From positions 2,294,001 to 2,358,000 of the forward strand of contig CM057059.1 in NCBI GenBank assembly GCA_029945375.1: a stretch of DNA of 64,000 bases. The letters run 5' to 3'. The DNA comes from Agaricus subrufescens (Eukaryota > Basidiomycota > Agaricomycetes > Agaricales > Agaricaceae). Shown here in pieces: positions 22,301 to 32,919 of the stretch. The notes beneath the pieces were generated by a model. It saw only the letters and a list, made by a program, of their open reading frames with translations. It made no database searches and was not told the origin of the DNA. Every line of letters begins with the position of its first letter. Position 1 is the stretch's first letter. Made by a program: the position numbers and the translations under genes.

Positions 22301-24267
22301 CGGAAAATGGGAATGGATCTGGACAAGATGTTTCAGACTCGGAATCCAGCATCGAACCTATGATTCTGCACTCGTACAAAGTTTACCCATATCTCTCCCA
22401 CGTCCTTTCCGGTCTTACATATCCGAGCGGAGAGCCACTTCCGGAAGAAGAGGCGTTCCAGGCGAAGAAGGACATCTATACGTTTTTATTCTATGGGCGA
22501 TCTACTGTCTGGCCATCGAAAGGGGATGGGAAACTCATACTGACTTCTGACGAAGAGGGTGGTGCTGAGCCTACACATCCATATATCCGGCAGCTGCTCC
22601 TGTGGGATTCAGAATCGTTCTTGCATTCACTGGACATAGCGTTTGAGGATCCTTTCCTCCATGACGAGACACAAAAAAGCATTAGTCGGCTTATCATTGT
22701 TCGCATACTGCTTGAACTCATAAATTCTGGTTCGTTGGCTCCGGAGGATGCGATTCTCGTGCATATCTTCATAGCTAGAAACGCGCCTAAATATCCACAC
22801 TTCCTTTTCGACAAACTGTCGCCAACCATCCTGCATAACACATTGCTAAGTTTGGCAACTGGTGGAAAACCCGAGACAAGAGAAGATCGACAGCTCGCTG
22901 CTGAGTATCTTTTATCTGTTTACAAACCACATGATACAGAGGAGATCTGCGCGGTGTTTGAAGATGCTGGATTCTATAGGATTCTCCGGGCTTGGTATCG
23001 ACGAGATTGTTGGTGGGACCTTTTGTTCATGACCTATTTGAACGACTCGGACATTCATTCCCTGACGGTGTTTGAGAAGCTCGAGGAGGTATTGGTGGCA
23101 GGCACGCAGTCAAATAAAGGTATAATGCCAGAGCAGCTGGCGTCTACCTTGGAGAATTCTTTGGGCCGGTTACTGGAGCTCGGAGAAGCGGAAACAGCAC
23201 TTCTAGTTCAAGCCCACAGTCCCCAGTTACATCGTCGCGCATTGGATGCGCTAGATGGTTCAGATGCTGATGAAAAGCGGTTACTGTACTTGCAAGCGCT
23301 GTTTTCCTCGTTCAAACCCGATGGTACTTCCACGCATGCTTCAGAGCTCTCGAGCCCAATGATGTCCGATCTTGGCCACACGTTCATCAACTTGCAATGC
23401 CGCTTTCATCCACAAGAAACCATTCCTGCTCTTGAGGCACTACCTTCGCATCTCCTCCAGTGGGATGATGTGATTCAGATCTGTGAAAGCAATCGAACCC
23501 AAGATGCTGTAGTTTGGGCACTAGATGCTCGGGGAGAACCGCAAATTGCACTTGATAGAGCTGCCGAGTATCAAAGAGAGTTGGCTATACAAATCGTACA
23601 ATTTTTCAGTCCAGCTTCTGATAGGCCAGGTGTTCAAGTCGATTCCGCGGTAGAAGCGCTTCGCTCGATAACAAAGAGGGGTGTTGACATTTGTCTGCGG
23701 CGATCTCACAAATCATCTGACGTTGATATACCACTGGAGGATATTTGGTTCACGTTACTGAACAGCCAGATTGGGGTGGTACAACTTGTATCTGCGTGTC
23801 AGCCGTCCGGACTCGTAGAGCGAGATCAAGATATCAAAACTCAATGTCTTACGGAATTACGTTCACTTGTCCAAAAAACATTCGGTGCTCTTGTGTCAAT
23901 CACTTCTACATCAGCCGTATCTTTTCCTCGCCTCTTCAAACGATTAGTGAATTCAACAACCTCAACAGCACGTTCTCACTATGATGAGTTCCGCACCATC
24001 CTTACGGGCATGCTGGAGTCGTATCGTTCCGATGGTGACATGCTCACCATGACTAGAAGTTTGGTTGAACGCGATCTATTCGACACGATGGCCAGCTATA
24101 CACGACAAAAGTCCCGTGGCTGGACTCCGGATCGGGGCATTTGTATATACTGTCGCCACCCTCTTTCCCCGGTACCTGGTTCTGATGCTCCTGAGGTGGA
24201 TACTGTATCTCGCGTCGTCCTCTCCCGAGCTGGAAGAGCATACCATTCTCACTGTTTACCGAACTAA
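19397..24267 (+). CDS. VPS8: Vacuolar protein sorting-associated protein 8 (CORVET subunit)
   Basis: Five exons (19397-19762, 19814-20363, 20420-21288, 21342-21542, 21595-24267) give 1552 residues. The order is an acidic disordered N-terminus, a WD40-type beta-propeller (VCVGTSDGKILVYDF, HLGAVTALALSHDHTCVAAGYSTGYIQIYNL, the GRRHTAVVSADIYG-like region), then the Vps8 central domain (TWADKILSLVESGDFLSAIELTRSYYID). A long alpha-solenoid follows. It ends with C-x2-C (CIYC) and H-x2-C (HSHC) pairs, the beginning of a RING-H2-like zinc module, and stops just after. Vps8 is the Rab5-binding subunit of the CORVET tether acting on early endosomes. Donors and acceptors are consistent throughout. It is convergent with COG2 (141 bp). 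Confidence 0.93.
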
Positions 24268-24408
24268 TTTTCTAATCATTACCCGTTTATTATACCTTGT
24301 GTACTAGACAAATTAGATATCCGACTAATTGAACCTAGGTTAGGGTAAGGATATCTGCTACGGTTCAGCTTCTACAAAGCCATGCATTAGAGAAAATAGA
24401 GTTGCGAT

Positions 24409-27400
24409 CTATTGGGGCGACTCACGGTCGTTCGTCAGGACAATATTTTTCAAAGATTCATAGTCTTCGTTGCTTGTAATGACAATTCCTAGAGCCTGAG
24501 CTTCTTGGCCAAAAGCCTCAACATCCAGTATCATTTGTGTTCTAATGCGCTCCTCATCGCGACTGTCGTCGTCTTTGACACCACCAAAAAGTGAGAATGT
24601 GGCTTTTTTCCCTTTCTTCAGCTTCCGCAAGGATTCTTCAGTCTTTCTCATGGCCGTGAGATACGATATATACCTGGACATCATAAGTGTTGGTTTTGAG
24701 TGTTGATACGGAGAAGATACCTAGACATTATAAGCGTTCGTCCCAACCTTGAAATACGTGCTCACCTGTGAGCAACATTTTTGAAGACTTCCTGCGTGTA
24801 CTCAGACCAAAAGGCCTCTTTCAATGAGAGACCAGGTCCATCTGCAAAGAAAGACTTGAGAGGCCGAAAAATTGTCTGAACGAAATAGCTTGGTTCAGTA
24901 GGGATGCGCTTATTTGACATTGCCCGAAATTGGGAAGGGATAGACCGGACGGGAAGCAGCGCCTCACAGCAACGTTTAGTTAAGATGGATATGAGATGAC
25001 TTGATGTTGATTGTGTGACTGATACAGCTTTCGAGAGCACATGCTTGAGCACATCTTGAACGATGTTAGTACAGCTCTAATGATCATATATTATCACACC
25101 TTGTGGTCCTACTCCATCTATACTCTCTAGCGTTTCCGGTGGCAGAATGATGTTGATTTCTTGTTTCCATAAGGTATCGATTTTATTCTCTAGAATGTTG
25201 ATATCACCAAGCACTGCGGTGTATTGGCGTAACAGAGCGTCTTCGATGGCTACTGCTTCAGAAGAGGGGACCTCGCTAGACGCTGATGCTGCCAACCGCG
25301 ACGCAGGATTGCTATCTGCCATGATAGCATATACCGAGCTGAGCCAAGAGCCAAATCTACTCAGAAGCTGTTTGGATTAGTTCTTAGGTCAATCATTCGA
25401 AATACTACACCAACCTGTAAAGTCAGCCGCCAAAATCGATGGCTCAACTCTGGAATCAGAATTTCGGGACTCCAGCATTCCGTGATTGCCTTCCATACAG
25501 CCCTTGTTTGGGCTAGTGAGAAATCGGATTTACCTTTTCGGGGTTAGATTAGTAGTCACCTCAACAATCCCCGGACGAGTGTATCACACACCTTTAATCG
25601 TTGAAGATGGCTCCAGCCGCACATCAGCCAGAGCTTCTTCCACACCAACTGCAATTTCTTTCCAGCGAAGTTGAAAATATACGGGCAATTGCCACCTCTT
25701 CTCGAACTCTAGATAAAGCTCATGCTCCCTCATGGCATATACAGCTTGTACTGAGGGCGCATATAGCTCCAGACACCGCAAAAAGTTTTGAGTAGTGTCG
25801 TAGTTCTAATTTTTGATCAGTAGCCACCATGTTTATCGACGCTGTAACTCACTTTCCGAAGATCGTCAGGACGACCAGCCGCGAAAACAGCATCCCCAAG
25901 ATCGTTGATGATCGCATTAGCGACTTCCTCCCAAATAACATGACTCATGATTTGATATCCAGCTTGACCATGGCTTTCTTTTGGAATACCGTGATCGAGG
26001 GTCTTGCCTTTTGCCGTGCCCTTGCTCGTGACCTTCTCCGCCAACTCTAGTATGTCTTTTAGGTCGCGCGCAACAAAGCGCAAGATCTGATTATAGACCT
26101 GAACGAGGGAGTCATCCCCACTTTCCACTAGAAGTGCTTGTGGTGGGGTGGTGATATGACTGGAAGCCTGTAACGTTGAGATGCTTTGAGGTGAAATCGC
26201 TGTGAAGGGGGTATACGGTGTCCGTAAAGATATGGCCTCCTTTGTTTCAAGATGGAATGGGGTCTTTGGAATAACGGGAGAGAACGGTGCCCCTAGAGCA
26301 TTTTGGAAAATGGTCTAAGAAAGCGTTAGAGCAATGAGCCTCTCATTGGCTTGCAGTGCGCACCTTCCTTAGGAAAGGTCTAACCACCTCACGTCTCAAT
26401 ACATCCTCCGCATCACGCCACAACCCCAACATATCATATGTACGGAGGCATTCTCTGAGGTCATGCAACAGCTTCGTCCTCTCCACCTCAGGCAGGCGAT
26501 TACTAGGTTTACTGTCTTTCGTTTTTGCCAAGAGCATCCCGAATAAATGGTCCAAATCGGACGACAGTGTTGACTGGATGCGATCGATTCGCTAGTAAAA
26601 GATGGTCAATGTGAATATATTGATGGAATTGTTGAAGTTGGCCTTTACCCATTGAAGCTCATCCACGAAGGCACATTTCTCTTCACGCGCTTTCGAAGCG
26701 TGGTAGAGTAATTGTGTGTATTCGACCGCAACTCGTGTAACATGTTTCGCTCGATTGCTCCGATCCCTGAGATGATGATTTGGGTCAGTTTGCAGTCCGT
26801 AGTTAGAGTTGTTCGTACACATCGTCGTGGGACGGCATCCCTGGTGAATTAGCACCAGTAAGCTCATTGTCTTGTTCTGGCGATGTAATCAAGAGCAGGG
26901 ACTCTAAACGTGTTACAGACTCCGATATTTTGAGGAGAAGATGTAAAAGTGCCTGAAGGAATGATGTTTGAGAGACTGTAAGTCTGTAGTGATGATTAAC
27001 TGCGAGACCTTCTCTTCGCGTAGCGTAGCACGCTGGTCAAGTTTTTCTTGTATAGCGTCCTGCATGACTTGCAGCTCTTTCCTGGAGTCCTTGATGCTGT
27101 TTCAGTCACAGAACAAATGCAAACTTTGGCACCCAACGTACCAGTATTCGATCTCGTAAATCAATGAGGGGTCCTCGCATTTTCTTTAATTTTGAGCCCT
27201 CACTTCGAAGATCTGTGCTAAGGCTAATAAACGCCTCATAGTCATTGTTTATGAGCTGAACAAGCTCTTCTTTCAGAGCTGAGAGGTAGTCACGCAGCTC
27301 CGTCCGTAATTCGGGTAAAGTGGCACGCGCCCGCGAGAGCAAAAACTCCTCGACATTGAACACGGGTCCAGTTAGCAGCGGATTGTGGTGGGAAAGGGGC

Positions 27401-27561
27401 CCATAATCCGGAAGATCGGTGTATTCACCGTCAACGTTTGAAGGTGAAGCATTGTCTCGTTGGTTTGTTTCCCGGCTGGCGAGTTCTTCTGCCAGGCGTT
27501 CCAACTGATATGGATCCATAGAATTGGTGGATACGTGGTTGGATTGTGCCCTAGAACTCAT
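24409..27561 (-). CDS. COG2: Conserved oligomeric Golgi complex subunit 2
   Basis: Tethering-complex subunit for retrograde traffic within the Golgi. The start at 27561 is followed by an acidic linker, then the COG2 N-terminal signature FNVEEFLLSRARATLPELR plus ELRDYLSALKEELVQLINND and DYEAFISLSTDLRSEGSKLK. The middle is helical, with more than ten short introns. The final exon carries the conserved COG2 C-terminal block (RKTEESLRKLKKGKK, FSLFGGVKDDDSRDEERIR, DVEAFGQEAQALGI) and ends at 24409-24411. Inner exon edges are only approximate. It is divergent from the PRKRIP1-like gene with 137 bp between start codons. Confidence 0.9.
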
Positions 27562-27698
27562 TCCAGTAACGAAACGGAGGGATTTGGACTCGGTTTACGG
27601 AATGATGGCAATATCTTCCCAGGAGCATCATTGTTTATCTCAGAACCGTTCCCCTGTGTCGAGTCGACGCTGTTGTCGAACTACTCCCAACGACACCT

Positions 27699-28410
27699 AT
27701 GTCTTCCCCCTCATCTTCCACAAATCCACCATCCACTTCCCGGCATGCTTTAACGGCAGTAGAGAAACAACGGGCGCAATTAGGCAAGCTACTGAAGGAC
27801 CCTTCGAAACCCGCATATGTACCTCCACCCCCAAAGGAAAAAACGATACGCCCTGCGCGTGAAATGATGAAGAATGTGCAGGGCTCCAGTGCAGGTGCAG
27901 GTAGTGGCGAATTTCACGTCTACAAGGCCAGTAGACGCCGCGAATACGAACGATTGAAGTTGATGGATGAACAAACGCAAAATGTAGTTTCCTCCTCTAT
28001 AGAGTATCCATAAGCTTATACAATATTAGGAAGCCCTCGCCCTAGAATTCGAGCAAAAGCGAAAGGAAGCGGAAGACATTGCCGAAGCAAAGACCGCGAA
28101 AAACCGAGCCAAGCGGCAGAAGAAAAAGGAAAGGGCAAAACAGAATCGCGGCAGAGCAGAAGATGATAGTAAACCAGATGGGACACCCAGGGAGTCCGAA
28201 ACTGGAGACTTACCTTTAAAAAAGAGGCGACTAATCAACGGAAAAGAACTTGTGTTCAAAAAACCTGGCGAAGAAAGCGATAGCGGGTCAGACGAGGATG
28301 TCAAAGTACACGAGACCCCGAAAGTGCAAGTGCCGTCGGGTCAACCTGAAAGCCTGGCCCCGGTATCGACAATTGAAGAAGCTAAGATAACCATTCATGA
28401 GGATGATTAA
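27699..28410 (+). CDS. PRKRIP1: PRKRIP1-like protein (DUF1168), nuclear RNA-binding/spliceosomal factor
   Basis: Two exons separated by a short intron (about 27985-28029). The family signature SSAGAGSGEFHVYKASRRRE is intact, followed by YERLKLMDEQ and, after the intron, a long basic helix (EALALEFEQKRKEAEDIAEAK, then KNRAKRQKKKERAK). The C-terminus is acidic. Human PRKRIP1 is a small RNA-binding protein seen in catalytic spliceosome structures. The same domain order supports a splicing role here, which is inferred. The start at 27699 is the first ATG in frame. Confidence 0.88.
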
Positions 28411-29080
28411 CATCAGCAGCAACGCCTCGTTGCTTTTCTTTTGGTATGAATTCGGGATAACATCCCGTTGGGAGCGAAGTTTTGACGGATAATCTCCAGA
28501 TAACTGCGACATGCCGACGTATTATACGATGTCTGGAGCCCTGCGTGTCTTTATCTTGTACACCTAATGACCCTAATTATAGCCCTTTGAACGCACTACC
28601 TGAGCGGCAGTAGAGTCCGGCACGATCTACTTTCGCCGCTGCAACAGCCGCCGAATCGCGGAAAAACCAGCCCCATTCGATCCGTGTATTGACATACGAG
28701 ACTCCCGAAATATCCGACTCTCGGACTGTATGGTCTCCACCATCATGCGCTGACGCCGCCTTTCGAAGCCCGACTCGTGATTTCTGGATGAATATAGTTC
28801 TGAGATGGCTCCACCCATTCCAATTACGTGCCTATTTGACAAAAGGAAGCTTGACGATTTGTATCCAGCTCAGCTTTTTTGAGTTAGTGGTCAAATAGTG
28901 GCATCTCGGCTGAACGGACACGCGAATTCGACGTTCTCATCCGGAGGTTTCCTTGCTCCCTTTCTGCCCGAAATTTTACCTCGATATCGCTCATATCCAC
29001 TCTATGGTGGTAACAATGCCGGTCTACTAGTATAAAAGCACTCAAAACCAGAGGCATGATGTTTGCAAATCCAGAACAGG
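28411..29080 (+). other. Intergenic region upstream of the AA9 LPMO gene
   Basis: 670 bp with no recognisable gene. Small open frames on both strands (for example 28627-28842 minus) show no family resemblance. The downstream end holds the probable LPMO promoter, including the TATA box noted separately. Confidence 0.5.
29031..29038 (+). promoter_or_regulatory. TATA box of the AA9 LPMO gene
   Basis: TATAAAAG at 29031-29038 lies 43 bp before the LPMO start codon at 29081. A strong TATA box close to the start is typical of inducible secreted-enzyme genes. The spacing implies a very short 5' leader. Confidence 0.55.
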
Positions 29081-30255
29081 ATGAAGTATTGGACAACGCT
29101 CGCTGCTGTTATTACTGTCGCCTTGCACCAGACTGGCCTGGTATCAATGTTTCGCTGCGCGGTTCCTTTTCGCTTATCATTCTTTAACCTTCCAGGTAGC
29201 CTCACATGGCGGTGTTATTGGCTACGATATTGCCAACACATACTACAATGGGTATGGTCACTCTGCGCTTGACTCTATCGCTGATAACGTCCCCAGTTTT
29301 CTCGCTTACAACACGCCTACTGGCCAATCTTCTATTCAGGTATGCTGCCATATTTGCTGCTGTATGGAACGGGTCTTAATACATCATGATATAGCGTGAA
29401 TGGGATGTATATGATCCTCTTACAGACCCTACGGACAGCTTCCTTCCTTGCAACAATAATGGCGCATCTCTCGGATCTGGACAACTCTCTGCCACAGTTG
29501 ACGCCGGTAGTAAAGTAGTCGCATACTGGAACCAATGGCCCCACACCATTGGGGTGCGCGGGACTTTAAAATTTGAGTTTTTACGTGTCTGATTCTAGAT
29601 CTATCAGCCCGTCATGGTTTATATGGCCAGTTGTTCTGGCTCCTGTGCTTCAGCCACGCCCTCTGATCTTTCTTGGGTGAGTAGTGAATACGGCTAAAAT
29701 AAGCTCAATAGTTTACCAAATCTCTTACCCAGTTCAAAATCGATGAAGCCGGTTTGTTATCGGGAACCTTGACTTCGGGCCAGTGGGCAATGGGCGATCT
29801 TGTGACCAATAATAACTCCTGGTATGTATTCTGGTCGCATCAGATGGTTCAAAGTCATTAAACTGTTTCATAGGACCACTACTATTCCTTCCAGTCTTGC
29901 TCCCGGAGAGTATATGATCAGGCATGAGGTTAGATCGAAAAATGTTTACTGGACGTCAACGCTTAAAAAAATCTTTTTTCAGCTCTTGGCTATTCACACG
30001 TCCAATCAGCCGCAGTTCTACCCTGAGTGTGCTCACTTAGTTATCACTGGCAGTGGTAGTTCCCAACCTTCTGGAAATTATCTCGTCAAATTCCCCGGCG
30101 CATATCAAGCGTACGTCGCCTTCATGTTCCCTTGTAACAGAGCATATCATTAATAGGCTGTACTCAGGTCTGACCCCGGTGTCACCATTGACATCTACTC
30201 TCAGCCTGACGTTACCAACTACACCATTCCTGGACCCGCTGTATGGGAGGGTTGA
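29081..30255 (+). CDS. AA9 lytic polysaccharide monooxygenase (secreted, no carbohydrate-binding module)
   Basis: Copper enzyme that oxidatively cleaves cellulose or related glucans. Eight exons are inferred from canonical donors and acceptors. Intron 1 falls just before the signal cleavage site, so the product reads a 23-residue signal peptide (MKYWTTLAAVITVALHQTGL, VAS) and then mature His1 in HGGVIGYDI. The mature chain is about 240 residues. The copper site is complete: His1, His95 in WNQWPHTIGPV and axial Tyr182 in QFYPEC. RHELLAIH precedes the last of these, the usual AA9 second-sphere segment. Four Cys residues could form two disulfides. The chain stops after IPGPAVWEG without a Ser/Thr linker or CBM1. 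Substrate (cellulose, xyloglucan) and C1/C4 regiochemistry cannot be read from sequence alone. Confidence 0.93.
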
Positions 30256-30385
30256 GATTGTTAAACCTGAGCTTAACCGAGCTTCAGCTGAATTGATGTA
30301 ATTAGTCATAGTATGATGAGAACATGCTTGCTTATTTTAGTAAGTAAAGTATTGTGAGAAAATAAGTTGGAGGTCTGAAGTATAG

Positions 30386-31720
30386 ATGGAAGATATCGAG
30401 CCGCCAGAGATTGCGACCCAGCTCGGTGAGCAGCTCGTTGCTGAAATTTTACAGAATGCATCTATAGACACGGTCAAATCACTTGTCGAGGCCGGCGCCC
30501 CGGTGTGGTATCAATCAGGAGCTGAAGGTACATCAGCATTGCATGCAGCCGCTTATGTGCGAAACCTCGAACTCGTGAAATATCTAATTGAAAAAGGTGC
30601 TGTTTGGAATGCCGGTGTGTTCTTCGACGTTCCATCAAGCTTGGCAGACTAAACATTTCCGTACAGTTGATTACATGCAAAATACGGCTGGGGATATCGC
30701 CCTATCCTTCGACGACGCTGAAATATACACAGCGGTTCGCGATGCAGGTATTCGTACAGGTACATCAGTCTTTCTGATCGTAAATATGGCGGAGTGTTGA
30801 AATTTCCATAGAATTACTTCTGGCGCTGCTTTCATCACGGAATGATTCCTCGCCCGATTCTTCTACCAACCTAATTCTTCGGGCATCTGATGACACCGCG
30901 GCTGGTTCTTCTGAGAATTTTCTTTCGTCAAAATTACGGTATACAAAAGACGAAAATGGGCAGGATCTCTGCTTTATCGAAGTGGACAGTGAAGACGTCG
31001 GCGTTATGATGGGCTGGGAGATGCCTATCATGAAAGAGACCGTACATTCTATCTACGATTCACTGCCCGAGCGTGATAATATCAGTGTTCTCAACGTAGG
31101 ATTTGGTTTGGGGATCGTAAGTAGTCCAACAGCAATTTCTTACTTGCCAGTGATTGACACCATAATTAGATTGATCGACTGTTCCAAGCCGTGCCCACAC
31201 CCCCTGCCCAACACGTTATCATTGAACCCCATCCAGATGTATTGCGGTATATGAAAGATAATGGTTGGTACCAGAAACCGGGTGTCAGGGTCCTGGAAGG
31301 AAGATGGCAGGATTTCGTGGAAAAAGAGGATTTCCTAGCTCTCGGAGGCTTTGATGTGATTTATGTCGACACATTCTCCGAGAATTACCAAGATCTTCAT
31401 CGGTTCTTCGAACAATTGCCAAATCTATTGTCCGGTCCGAACGCTAGGTTCAGCTTCTTCAACGGCCTTGGGGCCACGAGTGAGTTTAACAGCCTTTCAT
31501 ATTGTTTGCCCGGGTTAACGTTGCGGGGACAGATCCTTTGTTCTATGATGTATACACCCGGATATCCGAACTTCACTTGGCGGAAATCGGACTTGATGTG
31601 CAATGGTCTGATGTAGACGTACGTCCCCTGCACTACGAGGAACGATGGGCCAAAAGTAGAGAATACTTTACACTTCCAACATATCGGCTTCCGCTGGCGT
31701 ATCTTCATACTCTGCCCTGA
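30386..31720 (+). CDS. RMT2: Protein arginine N5-methyltransferase (type IV, Rmt2-like)
   Basis: S-adenosylmethionine-dependent enzyme that monomethylates the delta nitrogen of arginine, in yeast on ribosomal protein Rpl12. Five exons are inferred. The N-terminal part carries ankyrin-like repeats (TSALHAAAYVRNLELVKYLI, EKGAVWNA then a splice to VDYMQNTAGDIAL). The methyltransferase domain begins at VGVMMGWEMPIMKETVHSIY. The SAM-binding loop is VLNVGFGLGIIDRLFQ, and acidic post-motifs are HVIIEPHPDVL and GFDVIYVDTFSENYQDL. The C-terminus SREYFTLPTYRLPLAYL matches the family. The start at 30386 is 131 bp after the LPMO stop. Each proposed intron restores both frame and similarity. Confidence 0.92.
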
Positions 31721-32061
31721 TTAACTACATACACATGTCGTATACTCGTACTTGAATCAGACCGTAAGCTAGATTGCTGAGGTATGATATTAAGCATTGT
31801 TGGTTTCGCTAATGTTTCGCCCGCCAAGTCCTAGCCGTAATGCCATGATGAGAGGGAACTTGATGGTCAAAAAATCAGGATCGCGTAAACCACTAGTAGC
31901 AAGATAAACTGCACCCTTTGAGCACATTGAGTTGACGAACTGTGCGTCGGACCGTTGCCCGAATAGTGTACAGCGTCGTTGATGGTGACAATATCAAGGG
32001 ATCGGCTAAGATTAGGCTTAGCTTCACACTCCTCGTCCTCGACCGCGGCCCAGCCACCCTG
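31721..32061 (+). other. Intergenic region between RMT2 and TRAPPC1
   Basis: 341 bp; nothing recognised. It presumably holds the RMT2 3' end and the TRAPPC1 promoter. Confidence 0.5.
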
Positions 32062-32823
32062 ATGACGATCTACAGCCTCTACATTTTCGACCGGTACGTC
32101 TATGGTGCCTCCGGTGGTATCAGACAGGGTTCAAACTAATCTTAGCCATTGCACCTGCGTCTACTATCAGGATTGGCATCGCAGTAAGCGCCCCAGGCCA
32201 GCTGCCGAAGGCAACATATTGCCCGCTGTTTCTCAGGCAGTCTCTCCCGCTGCGGCACCGGACAAGATGGCTTTGAATGTTTCAGCAATAAACAGTCCAC
32301 GGAACACACTTTCATCATCGACAGGCATCGTTGTTGCTATGAACGAAAATGCCGCACGTTCCACGCCCCCACCACCCTCAACTACACCCCAGCCACAGCC
32401 GTCGTCAGCCGCACTTCCGTTTGACGAAGAAGCGAAACTGGTGTACGGTGTTGTTCTTTCTCTTAGGAATATGATTAGAAAGCTATCAGGACGGTATGTG
32501 TCCACTACCTTCTGCATTGATATTGACGGGTCGACGAGCCTGACCAATGCGTTCACAGCGATGAGCCTTTCACAAGTTATACGACCTCCACGTACAAGCT
32601 ACATCTCCATGAAACAATTTCAGGCTACAAGTTTGTCATCTTAACGGACCCAAAGGCGGACACCCTCCGGCCTATCCTGCGGCAGATTTATGCGGGACCT
32701 TTCGTAGAGTATGTTGTTCGGAATCCTTTAGTGAAGATGGATTCCAAGGAACACGGCATTGACAACGAATACTTCCGAATGAGCGTAGATAGGCTTATAC
32801 GAGGACTTTCAATATTCGCATAA
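32062..32823 (+). CDS. BET5: TRAPP complex subunit 1 (Bet5)
   Basis: Small longin-fold subunit of the TRAPP core, the Rab1/Ypt1 exchange factor for ER-Golgi traffic. Three exons: the first (32062-32096) encodes MTIYSLYIFD and part of an Arg, then HCTCVYYQDWHRSKR follows after a 55-bp intron. The FDEEAKLVYGVVLSLRNMI and KLSG motifs are joined by the second intron to RDEPFTSYTTSTYKLHLHET. The product ends GIDNEYFRMSVDRLIRGLS, IFA, stop 32821-32823. It is about 65 residues longer than the animal protein because of a Ser/Pro/Thr-rich insertion (about residues 27-100) between the first beta strands and the conserved FDEEAKL helix. It is convergent with FUN30 (96 bp). Confidence 0.93.
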
Positions 32824-32919
32824 TACTAATAACAAAAAAATCTATGTATCCCCTGAAGTGTAGATTGACGACAAATACTAGTCTACGTCACAAAAATATA
32901 AATTCCATAGATCAGTTCA

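Noticed and set aside
19397..32823. A trafficking gene cluster (VPS8, COG2, TRAPPC1)
   Set aside because: These genes are separated by unrelated genes (PRKRIP1-like, LPMO, RMT2) on different strands; proximity looks coincidental.
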